DNA of 9,238 bases from Actinomycetota bacterium (GCA_013821525.1 JACDGR010000113.1:1-9238), one strand, 5' to 3'; positions 1 to 7,312 are shown, counted from the first letter of the stretch. The notes: generated from the letters alone by a model not told the origin. Numbers and translations are program-made.

Positions 1-1
1 C

Positions 2-1807
2 ACCTCCGCCGGACTCGCTTGCGGCAGCGTGTTCATCTACTTCGGCGTATCCGCACGGCTCATCTGCGTCATCGTGGTCGCGTCGTTTGCGATCGTCACC
101 GTCACCGCCGCGAAACGAATCCCGAGGACCTTCTCCGATTTCGCCGCGCCGGTCGCGGTAGCGCTCGTCACGGTCACGATCGCTTCGATGCCCTCCTTTC
201 ATCAAGGGAACTGGGGAGTGGCCACGTTCAGCAACGCTGATCCGTACATGTGGGTCTCGCAGGCGAGAACACTCCTTGAAGGAACGCCGAGCCAGGCTGC
301 ATTTCGCCCGGACTCGATCCCGTACGAACGAATCAGGCACGAAGAATGGCCGACGGGCATCCCGCTGACTCTCGGGGGGCTTGCGTGGCTCTCGAACTCG
401 GATCCTGTCGAGGTCTACGGCGCATTCGCGGTACTGCTCACCACGTTGCTAGCGCTGACGGTTTTTTTCTGTGCACGCGGCGTCCTGCTTTGGAGCTCGT
501 CTGTGGCCGCACTCGCCGGGATTCTCGTAGGCACCAACGGGTATCTCCTCTTCGGAAACTCCTTCGGCTGGCAAGCTCAGATCGCACTCGCCACGTTCGG
601 CCTGTTGTCAGTCTTCTGGTTTCGAGCCGCTCTCGACCGCGAAGGTTCACGTCGGGAGCGCGTAGGGGCAGCTGCGTTTGGAGCAGCGGCGATCGCGGCT
701 TACGGCTGGCCCTACGTCTCTTTCGGTGCGTTCCTTGTTGCGGCTGGAGTGGCCTACCTAGTCAGCCACGGGCGACGGTATCTGGGTCGCACGTTCAAGG
801 TCGCCAGCGAGTTCGGACTCTGGCTCGCTCTCATAGGTGCCGTGCAGATCGTTCAAGCCATCAGGTCGCTCGGCTTCGTCGATAGGTCTCCCGAAATCGT
901 GCGAAGGTGGTCGGCCTATGACCCAGCGCTGCCGTCGGACTCGTTGGGGCTCATTCCCCGAACGCAAGCGCTGAAGCAGTCGAGCCCGAACGGCTGGATC
1001 CTCGGGGTTGTGCTTGGGTGCGGAATCGTCGCCGTCGCACTCCCGACGCTAACGGCGAAAGTGAGAGCACTCAATTCTCCTCTTGACCTCCTTCCGATTG
1101 CGATCGTCCTGGTGACAGTCGACCTCGTGATCATCCGGGTTCATGATGCTTCACCGGCCGCGTGGGCGTTCTGTGCAGATGTGGTAACGGCTCTCCTGCT
1201 CGGAACGGGCCTCGCTTTCCTAAGGTCGTCTCAGACTCAGCACGGAGACCTCCTCGTAGCGGGCGCGGCGTTCCTCTTCGCCGAACTCGCGTTCTTTTCG
1301 GTGTTTCACGAGACGCCTTTCTACTCGGTACGGCTCATGGGATACGCCGCCCCCATCTTCACCCTGATCGCGCTATCGGTTCTCACAGCGGGGCCGAGCT
1401 TGAAACCAATGTCATCTATCGCGCTTGTACGGCGTCTTCTTCTCTCTGCTAGCGCCGCCTTCGCCTTGCTCGGAACCATCACCGCGATTCGCGAAGGCAG
1501 AGACTCATTGCGTACAACCGCAGGCGTGGAGGCGATTGCGAAAGCCACCAACGACGCCGTGGAACCCTCGTCAGTCATTGAGATCGACATCGCAGAGACC
1601 TGGAACCAAGCATGGCTGGTTTACTTCCTTCGAGATAGAGAACTCGCTGTCTCTCACCCATCGGTCTACTTCACGGGCCTGAGCGCGACTGGCTCACATG
1701 CCCTGCCAACGCCGGCCAACGTCGAGTATCGGATTCAAGCCCACGCGGGCCGTCAGGTCGCGGCGAAAGCCAGCGGTTTCTTCCTGAATCGCATCCAGCC
1801 CCACTGA
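2..1807 (+). CDS. Polytopic membrane protein, GT-C glycosyltransferase-like (5' partial)
   Basis: The frame is open to the left edge. The first possible start in the window, GTG at 29, has no Shine-Dalgarno and lies inside a hydrophobic stretch, so the true N-terminus is probably outside. The protein (at least 592 residues from GTG 29) has many hydrophobic segments separated by short polar loops. After the first helices comes a loop with NADPYMWVSQAR (about residues 69-80), which resembles the acidic first outer loop of GT-C enzymes that use lipid-linked sugars. A hydrophilic C-terminal domain of about 100 residues follows the last helix and holds WNQAWLVYFLRDREL near residue 525, a pattern I associate with the soluble tail of GT39-like membrane proteins. 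The likely role is transfer of a sugar to an envelope glycan or protein; donor and acceptor cannot be read. Family membership is inferred from architecture; a non-enzymatic membrane protein is possible. Confidence 0.75.
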   Translation, partial: TSAGLACGSVFIYFGVSARLICVIVVASFAIVTVTAAKRIPRTFSDFAAPVAVALVTVTIASMPSFHQGNWGVATFSNADPYMWVSQARTLLEGTPSQAAFRPDSIPYERIRHEEWPTGIPLTLGGLAWLSNSDPVEVYGAFAVLLTTLLALTVFFCARGVLLWSSSVAALAGILVGTNGYLLFGNSFGWQAQIALATFGLLSVFWFRAALDREGSRRERVGAAAFGAAAIAAYGWPYVSFGAFLVAAGVAYLVSHGRRYLGRTFKVASEFGLWLALIGAVQIVQAIRSLGFVDRSPEIVRRWSAYDPALPSDSLGLIPRTQALKQSSPNGWILGVVLGCGIVAVALPTLTAKVRALNSPLDLLPIAIVLVTVDLVIIRVHDASPAAWAFCADVVTALLLGTGLAFLRSSQTQHGDLLVAGAAFLFAELAFFSVFHETPFYSVRLMGYAAPIFTLIALSVLTAGPSLKPMSSIALVRRLLLSASAAFALLGTITAIREGRDSLRTTAGVEAIAKATNDAVEPSSVIEIDIAETWNQAWLVYFLRDRELAVSHPSVYFTGLSATGSHALPTPANVEYRIQAHAGRQVAAKASGFFLNRIQPH

Positions 1808-1870
1808 CCATGGGTTTCCTCAGGGCTCCTCGCCGAATTGCCGCAGTTCGCCGAAGCGGGGAGACTGATC

Positions 1871-1996
1871 GTGCGTTTTGACGTCGTTGTCGGAACCGAC
1901 GAAACGATCGTGACCGACCGCATTCGCCCATTTGCGAGATGCGGCGCAGGTCGACAATTCCAACTCTTCGAGGGTCAGGGGGCCTGGATCATCTGA
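1871..1996 (+). CDS. Possible small ORF or in-frame remnant downstream of the membrane protein
   Basis: After the TGA of the membrane protein at 1805-1807, the same frame stays open for 62 codons to TGA 1994-1996, with G/C at roughly two thirds of third positions, similar to coding DNA here. A GTG at 1871 is preceded by GGGGAG (1858-1863) at a 7-base spacing and would give about 41 residues beginning with (M)RFDVVVGTDETIV. I recognise no family. It could be a small gene, an old C-terminal extension cut off by a nonsense change, or chance. The preceding protein already ends in a natural-looking way, so I slightly favour a separate small ORF or chance. Confidence 0.25.
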   Translation: MRFDVVVGTDETIVTDRIRPFARCGAGRQFQLFEGQGAWII

Positions 1997-2098
1997 GCTC
2001 GTCCCCCTCAAGCTCGTGGACCGAGCAGGGCGGACGGCTCTCATGCGCCAAGCGCAGAGCGGATGGTAATTCCGTGTTGGGTGCGATATGGAACACAC

Positions 2099-2422
2099 AT
2101 GCGCGATTTCTCACCGTGGTCACAGGCTCGACTGTTTGCGCTCTCGGGAATGCTCCTTCTCACCGGTTGCGGTGCAGTGAATGGTCCACCGGAGGCGCCC
2201 TCCACAACGGTCATGCGCAAGGTTCGAAGCTTGCCCGCTAACGCGCTTCGGATCCATTGGAAGGACGCGGCACTGGTGCCTGCCCTCCGCGCTGGCCATG
2301 TTTGCATCGTGACGTACAAGACGGGCCACGTCTGTGCGAAATATTCCTTCGGACAACTTCCGGCAGTCGCCTTGAAGGAGAAGCTTCGCGAGGAAGGTTG
2401 GGTAGTGCTCGATCCGAAGTAA
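2099..2422 (+). CDS. Small putative lipoprotein
   Basis: I chose ATG 2099 because it gives a classical lipoprotein signal: a short n-region with Arg11, a hydrophobic core (LFALSGMLLL) and a lipobox LLTGC with the lipidated Cys at residue 24. An upstream in-frame ATG at 2063 would add 12 residues and weaken the signal. No clear Shine-Dalgarno precedes either start. The mature part of about 84 residues has a Pro/Thr-rich linker, then a small basic domain with two copies of GHVC ten residues apart, whose cysteines could form a disulfide outside the cell. No family recognised. It would be anchored on the outer face of the membrane. It converges with the pilin-like gene on the other strand and is more than 100 bases from the gene upstream, so it is probably transcribed alone. 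Confidence 0.6.
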   Translation: MRDFSPWSQARLFALSGMLLLTGCGAVNGPPEAPSTTVMRKVRSLPANALRIHWKDAALVPALRAGHVCIVTYKTGHVCAKYSFGQLPAVALKEKLREEGWVVLDPK

Positions 2423-2574
2423 CGACCCAGGAAATGGTGAGCAGCAGTCGGTGCAGGTCATCGAGCGAGCAGGAGCGCGTCCAATCTGAGGGCTGCCCGT
2501 GCCCGGCGTAGCGGTGTGTTCGCTTTCGTCTTCGCCGCCCGCGGCGCAGATGCGCAAGCGACTCAGGTTCGTCG

Positions 2575-2943
2575 TCAGCAGGGGCCAGGAGTCGGCGTCC
2601 CTCCCGGCCCTGCAATGTGAACCCCGCTCCCAAACGCGCGGCTCTCAATGCAGTACGACGACGGGTCGGCACGCCGGACGATCACGCTCGCCGATAGTCC
2701 CGCGTCGTAGCCCCGAAGCGCAGAGGGCGACATTCCGAGGTATGTCCCACGGTCCGCAAAGTAGTAAGCCGCATCACTAGCTGCGGCGGTGACGTTCGAT
2801 CGATCGGAGGCGCTCACAGCGCGAGTCGTCAATCCGAGCACCGTCGACACACCTTGCGACCCTGGTCTCACAGCGTGTGCGAGTACGTACCCCGCAGACA
2901 CGATGCCACCGATCAGGACGAGTATCAAAACCCTATTCAGCAC
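2575..2943 (-). CDS. Pilin-like exported protein
   Basis: This 122-residue protein starts at GTG 2943; an in-frame TAG lies four codons upstream, so a longer form is not possible. Residues 5-22 form one hydrophobic helix after a short MLNR n-region, ending near AHA, so the protein is either secreted or membrane-tethered. The C-terminal part contains AAASDAAYYFADRGTYLGMS, followed by ALRGYDAGLS and a YC...C pair at the end. In actinobacterial pilin-like proteins a similar pattern (an alanine-rich helix, an aromatic/acidic GTY turn, then a Cys-bounded loop) forms the globular head. The usual prepilin peptidase motif (G/A, F, T, L, x, E) is absent, so a type IV pilin role is not shown. It lies downstream of the PAS-GGDEF-HD-GYP gene on the same strand with a gap of about 160 bases, so shared transcription is possible but not evident. 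Confidence 0.6.
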   Translation of the reverse strand: MLNRVLILVLIGGIVSAGYVLAHAVRPGSQGVSTVLGLTTRAVSASDRSNVTAAASDAAYYFADRGTYLGMSPSALRGYDAGLSASVIVRRADPSSYCIESRAFGSGVHIAGPGGTPTPGPC

Positions 2944-3105
2944 GGTGAGAGCCTACGGCTGGCCGACCAATACACGGGGCGGACGGCGACCGCGGTGCGC
3001 TGCCCAGAGCGGCCTCGGCTCCCTACCGTGATAGGCCAGCTACGGTCCGGGCGTCGAGGGTGGTGTGATGTGTCGCACTGGATTTCCCCCCGGTCGCGAC
3101 CGTGA

Positions 3106-4431
3106 TCAGCCTACGAGCGGCCGCGGCTGATCTGCGGCGACGAATGCGGTGAGCGACTCGACGGCCGCGGGATCAAACTGCGTGCCGGCGCAGCGTGCGA
3201 GCTCGGCGAGCGCCTGAGCCTGGGAGAGCGCCGGGCGATACGTGCGGTCGGAGATCATCGAGGCGTGGGCGTCGCACACAGAGATGATTCGCGCCTCAAT
3301 CGGAATCGCCTGACCGCGGAGCCCGTCGGGGTATCCGGCCCCGTCGAAGTGTTCGTGGGTCGAGCGGACGATGCGTGCAACGTCGGTGAGCGCCGGCGAG
3401 GCGGCCAGAATCCGCTCACCGATGATCGTGTGACGACGAATGAACTTCCACTCTTCGTCGCTCAGAGGCCCTGGCTTGCAAAGGACTGAGTCGGGGATGC
3501 CGATCTTGCCGATGTCGTGGAGAAGCGCGGCCTGTTCTAGCCGAGCGATCGCTTCGTCCTTGAGCCCAAGGCGCGCGCCGACTGCGACAGCCAAGCCCGC
3601 GACATCGCTGGAGTGAATCTCCAGGTTTGGCTCGCGCGCGTTGAGTGCCTCGAGAAGCACGTCCTGCGGGCGTCCGCGACGTGCTGAGCGCCTGCTCTTT
3701 TCGTTGTAGAGGCGCTGATCGCACAGCTGCAGCGCGGAGCTGGGTTCGGCCGCCTCATCGGGAAGAAGCACCGCGCCGAAAGATGCGCTTATCTCGAAGC
3801 CCTTCCCCTCTTCGCTGAGCGCATCGGCAGCTGCGGCGAGCAGGCTTTCGACATCGCCACTCGCCGGTGCCAAGATGAGGAATTCATCGCCCCCGAATCG
3901 GAACGCCGCGTCTGAGGGCATCACGTCCCGGAGCCTCGTTGCGAGCCTGACGAGCAGGGCGTCGCCGGCAGGATGGCCGAACGTGTCGTTGTACCGTTTG
4001 AATCCGTCGAGGTCGAACAGCGCCATCAGCAGATCGCCACCTCGCTCGAGGGCCGCGTCGAGACGCAGGAGCAGCTTGCGGCGGTTGCCGAGTCCGGTCA
4101 GAGGGTCGTGCAAGGCCTGTTGCTCGTTGATAGAAGAGAGCTTCTCGAGTTCAGCGAGCGCACGAGCGAGTTGCTGCTCTGCTTCCACTTGGCGGGTGAC
4201 GTCCGACACGATGCCGTCGACGATGACCTTGCCACCCTTGTGGATCGGCCGAGTCCGTGCGTGAATCCAGCGCACGACACCGTCGTAGCCGCGAAGGCGA
4301 TAGCGCACTTCGCTGGACTCCCCGCGCCGCAAACGCTCGCGGTGAGCGAGGTGCTCATCCCAGTCCTCGGGATGGATCAGACGCTCCCACTCGGCGGCCG
4401 CGTCTGCGCCGTCGGGTGGGTGGCCACCCAT
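3106..4431 (-). CDS. PAS(C-terminal part)-GGDEF-HD-GYP cyclic-di-GMP signalling protein
   Basis: The 441 residues begin inside a PAS fold (about 1-80, with WERLIHPEDW and the strand VDGIVSDVTR), then a coiled-coil linker (about 80-105) and a GGDEF domain (about 105-245). The latter has DLDGFKRYNDTFGH (140-153) and an intact GGDEF signature (180-184), so diguanylate cyclase activity is expected. No RxxD inhibitory site lies at the normal distance before GGDEF. The HD-GYP phosphodiesterase domain (about 258-430) has HDIGK (His305, Asp306), HEHFDGAGYPDG (359-370) and the later metal Asp387, but its DAHASMISDR stretch departs from the usual DAYDAMTSDR. The protein would make and break c-di-GMP in response to a PAS signal; there is no membrane segment. 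ATG 4431 overlaps the TGA of the N-terminal PAS fragment by one base, so this is probably the downstream part of a broken or coupled gene. Confidence 0.9.
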   Translation of the reverse strand: MGGHPPDGADAAAEWERLIHPEDWDEHLAHRERLRRGESSEVRYRLRGYDGVVRWIHARTRPIHKGGKVIVDGIVSDVTRQVEAEQQLARALAELEKLSSINEQQALHDPLTGLGNRRKLLLRLDAALERGGDLLMALFDLDGFKRYNDTFGHPAGDALLVRLATRLRDVMPSDAAFRFGGDEFLILAPASGDVESLLAAAADALSEEGKGFEISASFGAVLLPDEAAEPSSALQLCDQRLYNEKSRRSARRGRPQDVLLEALNAREPNLEIHSSDVAGLAVAVGARLGLKDEAIARLEQAALLHDIGKIGIPDSVLCKPGPLSDEEWKFIRRHTIIGERILAASPALTDVARIVRSTHEHFDGAGYPDGLRGQAIPIEARIISVCDAHASMISDRTYRPALSQAQALAELARCAGTQFDPAAVESLTAFVAADQPRPLVG

Positions 4432-4649
4432 CAGTTCTCCCGGTTCGGCCCCGAGAAGATGGAGCGACGTTTACCGTCCGCCGCATGCTCGTTCGTATAG
4501 AGGTAGTCGTCGAGAACGCCGACAATCCTGAGCACCGAGGTCGCGGCGTCCACGTCGATCGTCTCAGCTTCCGCGTGCGGTTCCACCTCGCCTCTATCGA
4601 CCAAACGAGTCTCGGGCTGAAGACCCGCGCGCACAGCCTTTGGAACCAA
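4431..4649 (-). CDS. N-terminal half of a PAS domain (split from the GGDEF-HD-GYP gene)
   Basis: Up to 72 residues from TTG 4649; the frame is open back to a TGA at 4704-4706 and other GTG starts (4637, 4586) are possible, none with a good Shine-Dalgarno. The last third, VLDDYLYTNEHAADGKRRS followed by IFSGPNREN, is the typical opening of the sensory PAS found before GGDEF domains in this bacterial group. Normally it continues with a leucine and a GG turn, and exactly that continuation (ELMGGHPPDGAD) sits in the next frame. Moving back one base at GAG-AAC-TGA joins the two ORFs into one uninterrupted PAS domain. The likely explanations are a one-base deletion, a sequence error, or a real split held together by the TGATG overlap. 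Seen in the sequence: the phase change. Inferred: that it was once one protein. Confidence 0.6.
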   Translation of the reverse strand: MVPKAVRAGLQPETRLVDRGEVEPHAEAETIDVDAATSVLRIVGVLDDYLYTNEHAADGKRRSIFSGPNREN

Positions 4650-4728
4650 AATGTCGAACGGCCCGTCTAGGGGAACTACCGCCGGCCGAAGCTGGTCGAG
4701 GCCTCACGCCAGGGTTCGCGTCGGAGGC

Positions 4729-4734
4729 TACAAT
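4729..4734 (+). promoter_or_regulatory. Probable -10 element of tRNA-Tyr
   Basis: TACAAT lies 13 bases before the mature tRNA-Tyr 5' end, a fitting distance for a transcript start a few bases upstream of the tRNA. I see no convincing -35 hexamer at 16-18 bases upstream. Confidence 0.4.
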
Positions 4735-4747
4735 CGGCACCCGCTGA

Positions 4748-4829
4748 GGGGGTGTGCCCGAGCGGCCAAAGGGAACGGGCTGTAAACCCGTCGGCTCAGC
4801 CTACGGAGGTTCGAATCCTCCCGCCCCCA
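4748..4829 (+). tRNA. tRNA-Tyr (anticodon GUA)
   Basis: Full cloverleaf. The acceptor GGGGGTG (4748-4754) pairs with CGCCCCC (4822-4828) with one G-U, and the discriminator is A4829. The anticodon stem ACGGG/CCCGT encloses the loop CTGTAAA with anticodon GTA at 4782-4784. The T arm is GGAGG-TTCGAAT-CCTCC (4805-4821). A long variable arm, as in bacterial tRNA-Tyr (class II), lies between the anticodon and T stems. CCA is not encoded (TCA follows). It sits between two divergent GGDEF-HD-GYP genes. Confidence 0.96.
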
Positions 4830-4988
4830 TCATTTTCAGCTGTACCGCGCCGTCGGAAGAAACCCGCCCGACCGGCGAACCGACCCGTTGTGTCCGAGAG
4901 CCTCACCCTTTCTGGGGAGGTCTCGCAACCCTTCGTTGCCGAAGGCTCTCTGCAGCAGCTCGAGGTTGACCATCGGCAAGGAGCCTTG

Positions 4989-7022
4989 GTGCGTCAGAGG
5001 ATCGGCCCAGACTTCCACGCAGCTTCCTCCACGCGCCGCGCGCTCGTCATCTTGGCATCCACAGCTGCCATGTTCGGCGCCGTGGCGCTGCAGATGCAAA
5101 CGGCCTTCGGAGGGACGTCGGTTGAACACCTGTGCACCAACTGGCTGTACGACGGGGTAGGTGCCGGCGCCGCCGCAACCTGCTTGCTGCGCGATCGGGA
5201 TAGCGGAGATCGGCTCGCGTGGAGACTCATCGGCGCGGGAATCCTCTGCTGGACGGTGGGTGACGGGTACTACACGTTCGCGCTCCAGGATCTGAGCTCG
5301 CCGCCCTTTCCGTCATTCGCCGATCTCGGGTATCTCGCTTTCTACCTACCGACGTTCATAGGTTTCGGGCTGCTCGTGCGCTCCAGGGTGGTCGAGTTCA
5401 CGAGGAGCGTCTGGCTCGACGGATTGATCGCCGCATTCACCGTCTGCGCGCTCGCCACATCTCTCGTGTGGGGCGTCGTGTGGCGCAGCTCTGAGGGAGG
5501 CCTCGGCGCCGTCGCAACGAACCTCGCCTACCCATCGGGCGACGCGCTGCTCCTCGCTCTCCTCTTCGGCGCTGTTGCCCTTTCAGGCTGGCGTTTGACC
5601 CGAGGTTGGTCTCTTCTCGGCGCGGGACTCGCGCTCTTCGCAGTCGCTGATTCCGTGTATCTCGTGGAGGTGGCGCACGGCGCATACAGGTACGGAACAT
5701 GGCTCGACCTTGGTTGGCCGGGCGGATTCGTGCTGATCGCGGCCGCGTCGTGCATATCAGTGAAACAGACGAGGCCGCGGCAGCTCGAGGGCCGGGCGCT
5801 GATCGCGATCCCGGTGGTGATGGCGAGCGTCTGCCTGACGATCGAGGTGTGGGACCACTTCCAGCGCATCAACACCGTCGCACTCGTCGCAGCCTCGCTC
5901 GGACTCGTGGCGGTACTCGGACGGCTAGCGTTGACGTTCACTGAGCACCTTGTATTGCTCGAAGCGACGCGCGAGGAATCGCTGGTCGACGCGCTGACCG
6001 GTCTCGGCAACAGACGTGCACTCTTCCGGGAGCTCGATACATTCCTCTCGCAGCCGAACGGTGGCGAGGCGCTCCTTCTGCTTTTCGACCTTGACGGGTT
6101 CAAGGGGTACAACGACACGTTCGGGCACGGCGCCGGCGACAGCTTGCTCCACCGGCTCGGCGGACGTCTTCGGGACAGCCTCGGTGGGCGCGGTCAGGCA
6201 TTTCGATTGGGCGGCGACGAGTTCTGCGTTTTGGTCGAAAGCAGCGTCGGGGGGCTGGAATGGGTGCGCGCGGCCGCGCACGCCAGCCTGCGGGAATCCG
6301 GCGAGGCCTTCCGAGTCACGTGCTCGAGCGGCCACGCCGAGCTGCCCCGCGAGGCGGACAATTCTCGGGACGCACTGCAGATCGCCGACCGAAGGATGTA
6401 CACCGCCAAGGGCCTCATCGGCACAGACAATGGCAGCCGGGACGTCCTGCTCCAAGCGCTCGTCGAGCGCGACGGCTACCTCGGAGACCACACGAACGGT
6501 GTCACTCACTATTCAGCGGCCCTTGCTCAGGAGCTTGGCCTCGTCGGTTCGCAGGCGAAGCTGGTCCGCGCCGCCGCAGAGCTGCACGATGTCGGAAAGC
6601 TCGCCCTTCCAGAGACGGTGCTCGCGAAGCCGGGACAGCTCGACGAAGGAGAGTGGGAACTCGTTCGCCGGCACACGTTGATCGGAGAGCGAATCATCGC
6701 GGCTGCAGCGGGGCTGGAGGACGTCGCCCGAACCGTTCGCTCCACGCATGAACGATGGGATGGCGGTGGCTACCCGGACGGCATCGCGGCTGAGGAGATC
6801 CCACTCGCTGCCCGGTTGATCTCAATCTGCGACGCCTACGACGCCATCACGTCGAATCGGGCCTACCGCCAGGCCCGGACGGCCGAGGAGGCGATCGATG
6901 AGCTACGTGCGTCGGCAGGCACGCAATTCGACCCGAAGCTCGTCGAGATCTTCATCGAGTCTGTGCTGCCACGCATGAACCGTCAGGCAGCTGGTTCACT
7001 CCCCGCGCTGACCGCGTCGTGA
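4989..7022 (+). CDS. Membrane sensor-GGDEF-HD-GYP cyclic-di-GMP signalling protein
   Basis: I chose GTG 4989 because AAGGAG (4978-4983) lies 5 bases before it; the reading frame also extends back into tRNA-Tyr, where translation is impossible. The product has 677 residues: a short cytoplasmic start, nine or ten hydrophobic helices (about 17-316) forming an integral-membrane sensor of unknown ligand, a GGDEF domain (about 325-475) and an HD-GYP domain (about 485-665). The GGDEF domain has DLDGFKGYNDTFGH (367-380) and intact GGDEF (408-412), so cyclase activity is expected; no RxxD inhibitory site is present at the usual place. The phosphodiesterase residues are intact: HDVGK (His533, Asp534), HERWDGGGYPDG (587-598) and Asp615 in CDAYDAITSNR. 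The protein is a paralogue of the PAS-GGDEF-HD-GYP gene on the other side of tRNA-Tyr, sharing RHT, IGERI and VRSTHE blocks. Which activity dominates cannot be told from the sequence. Confidence 0.93.
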   Translation: MRQRIGPDFHAASSTRRALVILASTAAMFGAVALQMQTAFGGTSVEHLCTNWLYDGVGAGAAATCLLRDRDSGDRLAWRLIGAGILCWTVGDGYYTFALQDLSSPPFPSFADLGYLAFYLPTFIGFGLLVRSRVVEFTRSVWLDGLIAAFTVCALATSLVWGVVWRSSEGGLGAVATNLAYPSGDALLLALLFGAVALSGWRLTRGWSLLGAGLALFAVADSVYLVEVAHGAYRYGTWLDLGWPGGFVLIAAASCISVKQTRPRQLEGRALIAIPVVMASVCLTIEVWDHFQRINTVALVAASLGLVAVLGRLALTFTEHLVLLEATREESLVDALTGLGNRRALFRELDTFLSQPNGGEALLLLFDLDGFKGYNDTFGHGAGDSLLHRLGGRLRDSLGGRGQAFRLGGDEFCVLVESSVGGLEWVRAAAHASLRESGEAFRVTCSSGHAELPREADNSRDALQIADRRMYTAKGLIGTDNGSRDVLLQALVERDGYLGDHTNGVTHYSAALAQELGLVGSQAKLVRAAAELHDVGKLALPETVLAKPGQLDEGEWELVRRHTLIGERIIAAAAGLEDVARTVRSTHERWDGGGYPDGIAAEEIPLAARLISICDAYDAITSNRAYRQARTAEEAIDELRASAGTQFDPKLVEIFIESVLPRMNRQAAGSLPALTAS

Positions 7023-7031
7023 CCAGAGACC

Positions 7032-7139
7032 ATGTCCGTAGAGCGGCGCCGACTGCGCGGAGAGCGCAAATCACTGAGAGGAGCGCGTGAGCTTGCTCCG
7101 ATGCTGACCGGCGAGCTGGCCAGGCTCACCGCGTCGTAG
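7032..7139 (+). CDS. Possible 35-residue basic ORF
   Basis: ATG 7032 lies nine bases after the stop of the membrane GGDEF-HD-GYP gene and opens 35 codons to TAG 7137-7139. The peptide is arginine-rich (MSVERRRLRGERKSLRGA at the start) and could form an amphipathic helix. It ends LTAS, the same last four residues as the gene before it, with 14 of 16 identical bases around the two ends (7006-7021 and 7123-7138). That could mean a short tail duplication. No good Shine-Dalgarno is seen, so this may be chance. Confidence 0.2.
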   Translation: MSVERRRLRGERKSLRGARELAPMLTGELARLTAS

Positions 7140-7193
7140 ATTTTGGGGCACTCAAACGCGCGGGACGTTCGCTGAAGCACCGGCGCCAGGCGG

Positions 7194-7199
7194 TACTCT
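7194..7199 (+). promoter_or_regulatory. Possible -10 element of tRNA-Thr
   Basis: TACTCT ends 11 bases before the tRNA-Thr 5' end, at a spacing that suits a tRNA promoter. No convincing -35 was found, so this is a weak call. Confidence 0.28.
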
Positions 7200-7210
7200 T
7201 TCCGTCGCAC

Positions 7211-7283
7211 GCCCTCTTAGCTCAGTTGGTAGAGCACCTCCATGGTAAGGAGGGGGTCGACGGTTCGAGTCCGTCAGAGGGCT
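7211..7283 (+). tRNA. tRNA-Thr (anticodon GGU)
   Basis: Full cloverleaf of 73 bases. The acceptor GCCCTCT (7211-7217) pairs with AGAGGGC (7276-7282), and the discriminator is T7283. The D arm is GCTC-AGTTGGTA-GAGC. The anticodon stem CCTCC/GGAGG holds the loop ATGGTAA with anticodon GGT at 7244-7246. The T arm is GACGG-TTCGAGT-CCGTC. CCA is not encoded. It is followed directly by an intrinsic terminator. Confidence 0.96.
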
Positions 7284-7287
7284 CTGC

Positions 7288-7312
7288 AAAGGCCCCGCAC
7301 ATCGGGGCTTTT
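7288..7312 (+). terminator. Intrinsic terminator of tRNA-Thr
   Basis: AAAGGCCCCG (7288-7297) pairs with CGGGGCTTTT (7303-7312) across the loop CACAT, giving a GC-rich stem that runs into a short T tract. It starts 5 bases after the tRNA 3' end, which fits termination of a single-tRNA transcript. Confidence 0.8.

Noticed and set aside
1820..2098. 92-residue - strand ORF between the membrane protein and the lipoprotein
   Set aside because: No start signal or recognisable motif; the + strand frame over the same bases looks at least as coding-like.
3091..3102. Perfect 12-base palindrome CGGTCGCGACCG just after the PAS-GGDEF-HD-GYP stop codon, as a terminator
   Set aside because: The stem would leave no loop and no T tract follows on the - strand; chance palindromes are common in GC-rich DNA.
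4752..4988. Extending the membrane GGDEF-HD-GYP protein upstream to an ATG-like start inside tRNA-Tyr
   Set aside because: The first 26 residues are a translation of the tRNA itself; a Shine-Dalgarno supports GTG 4989.
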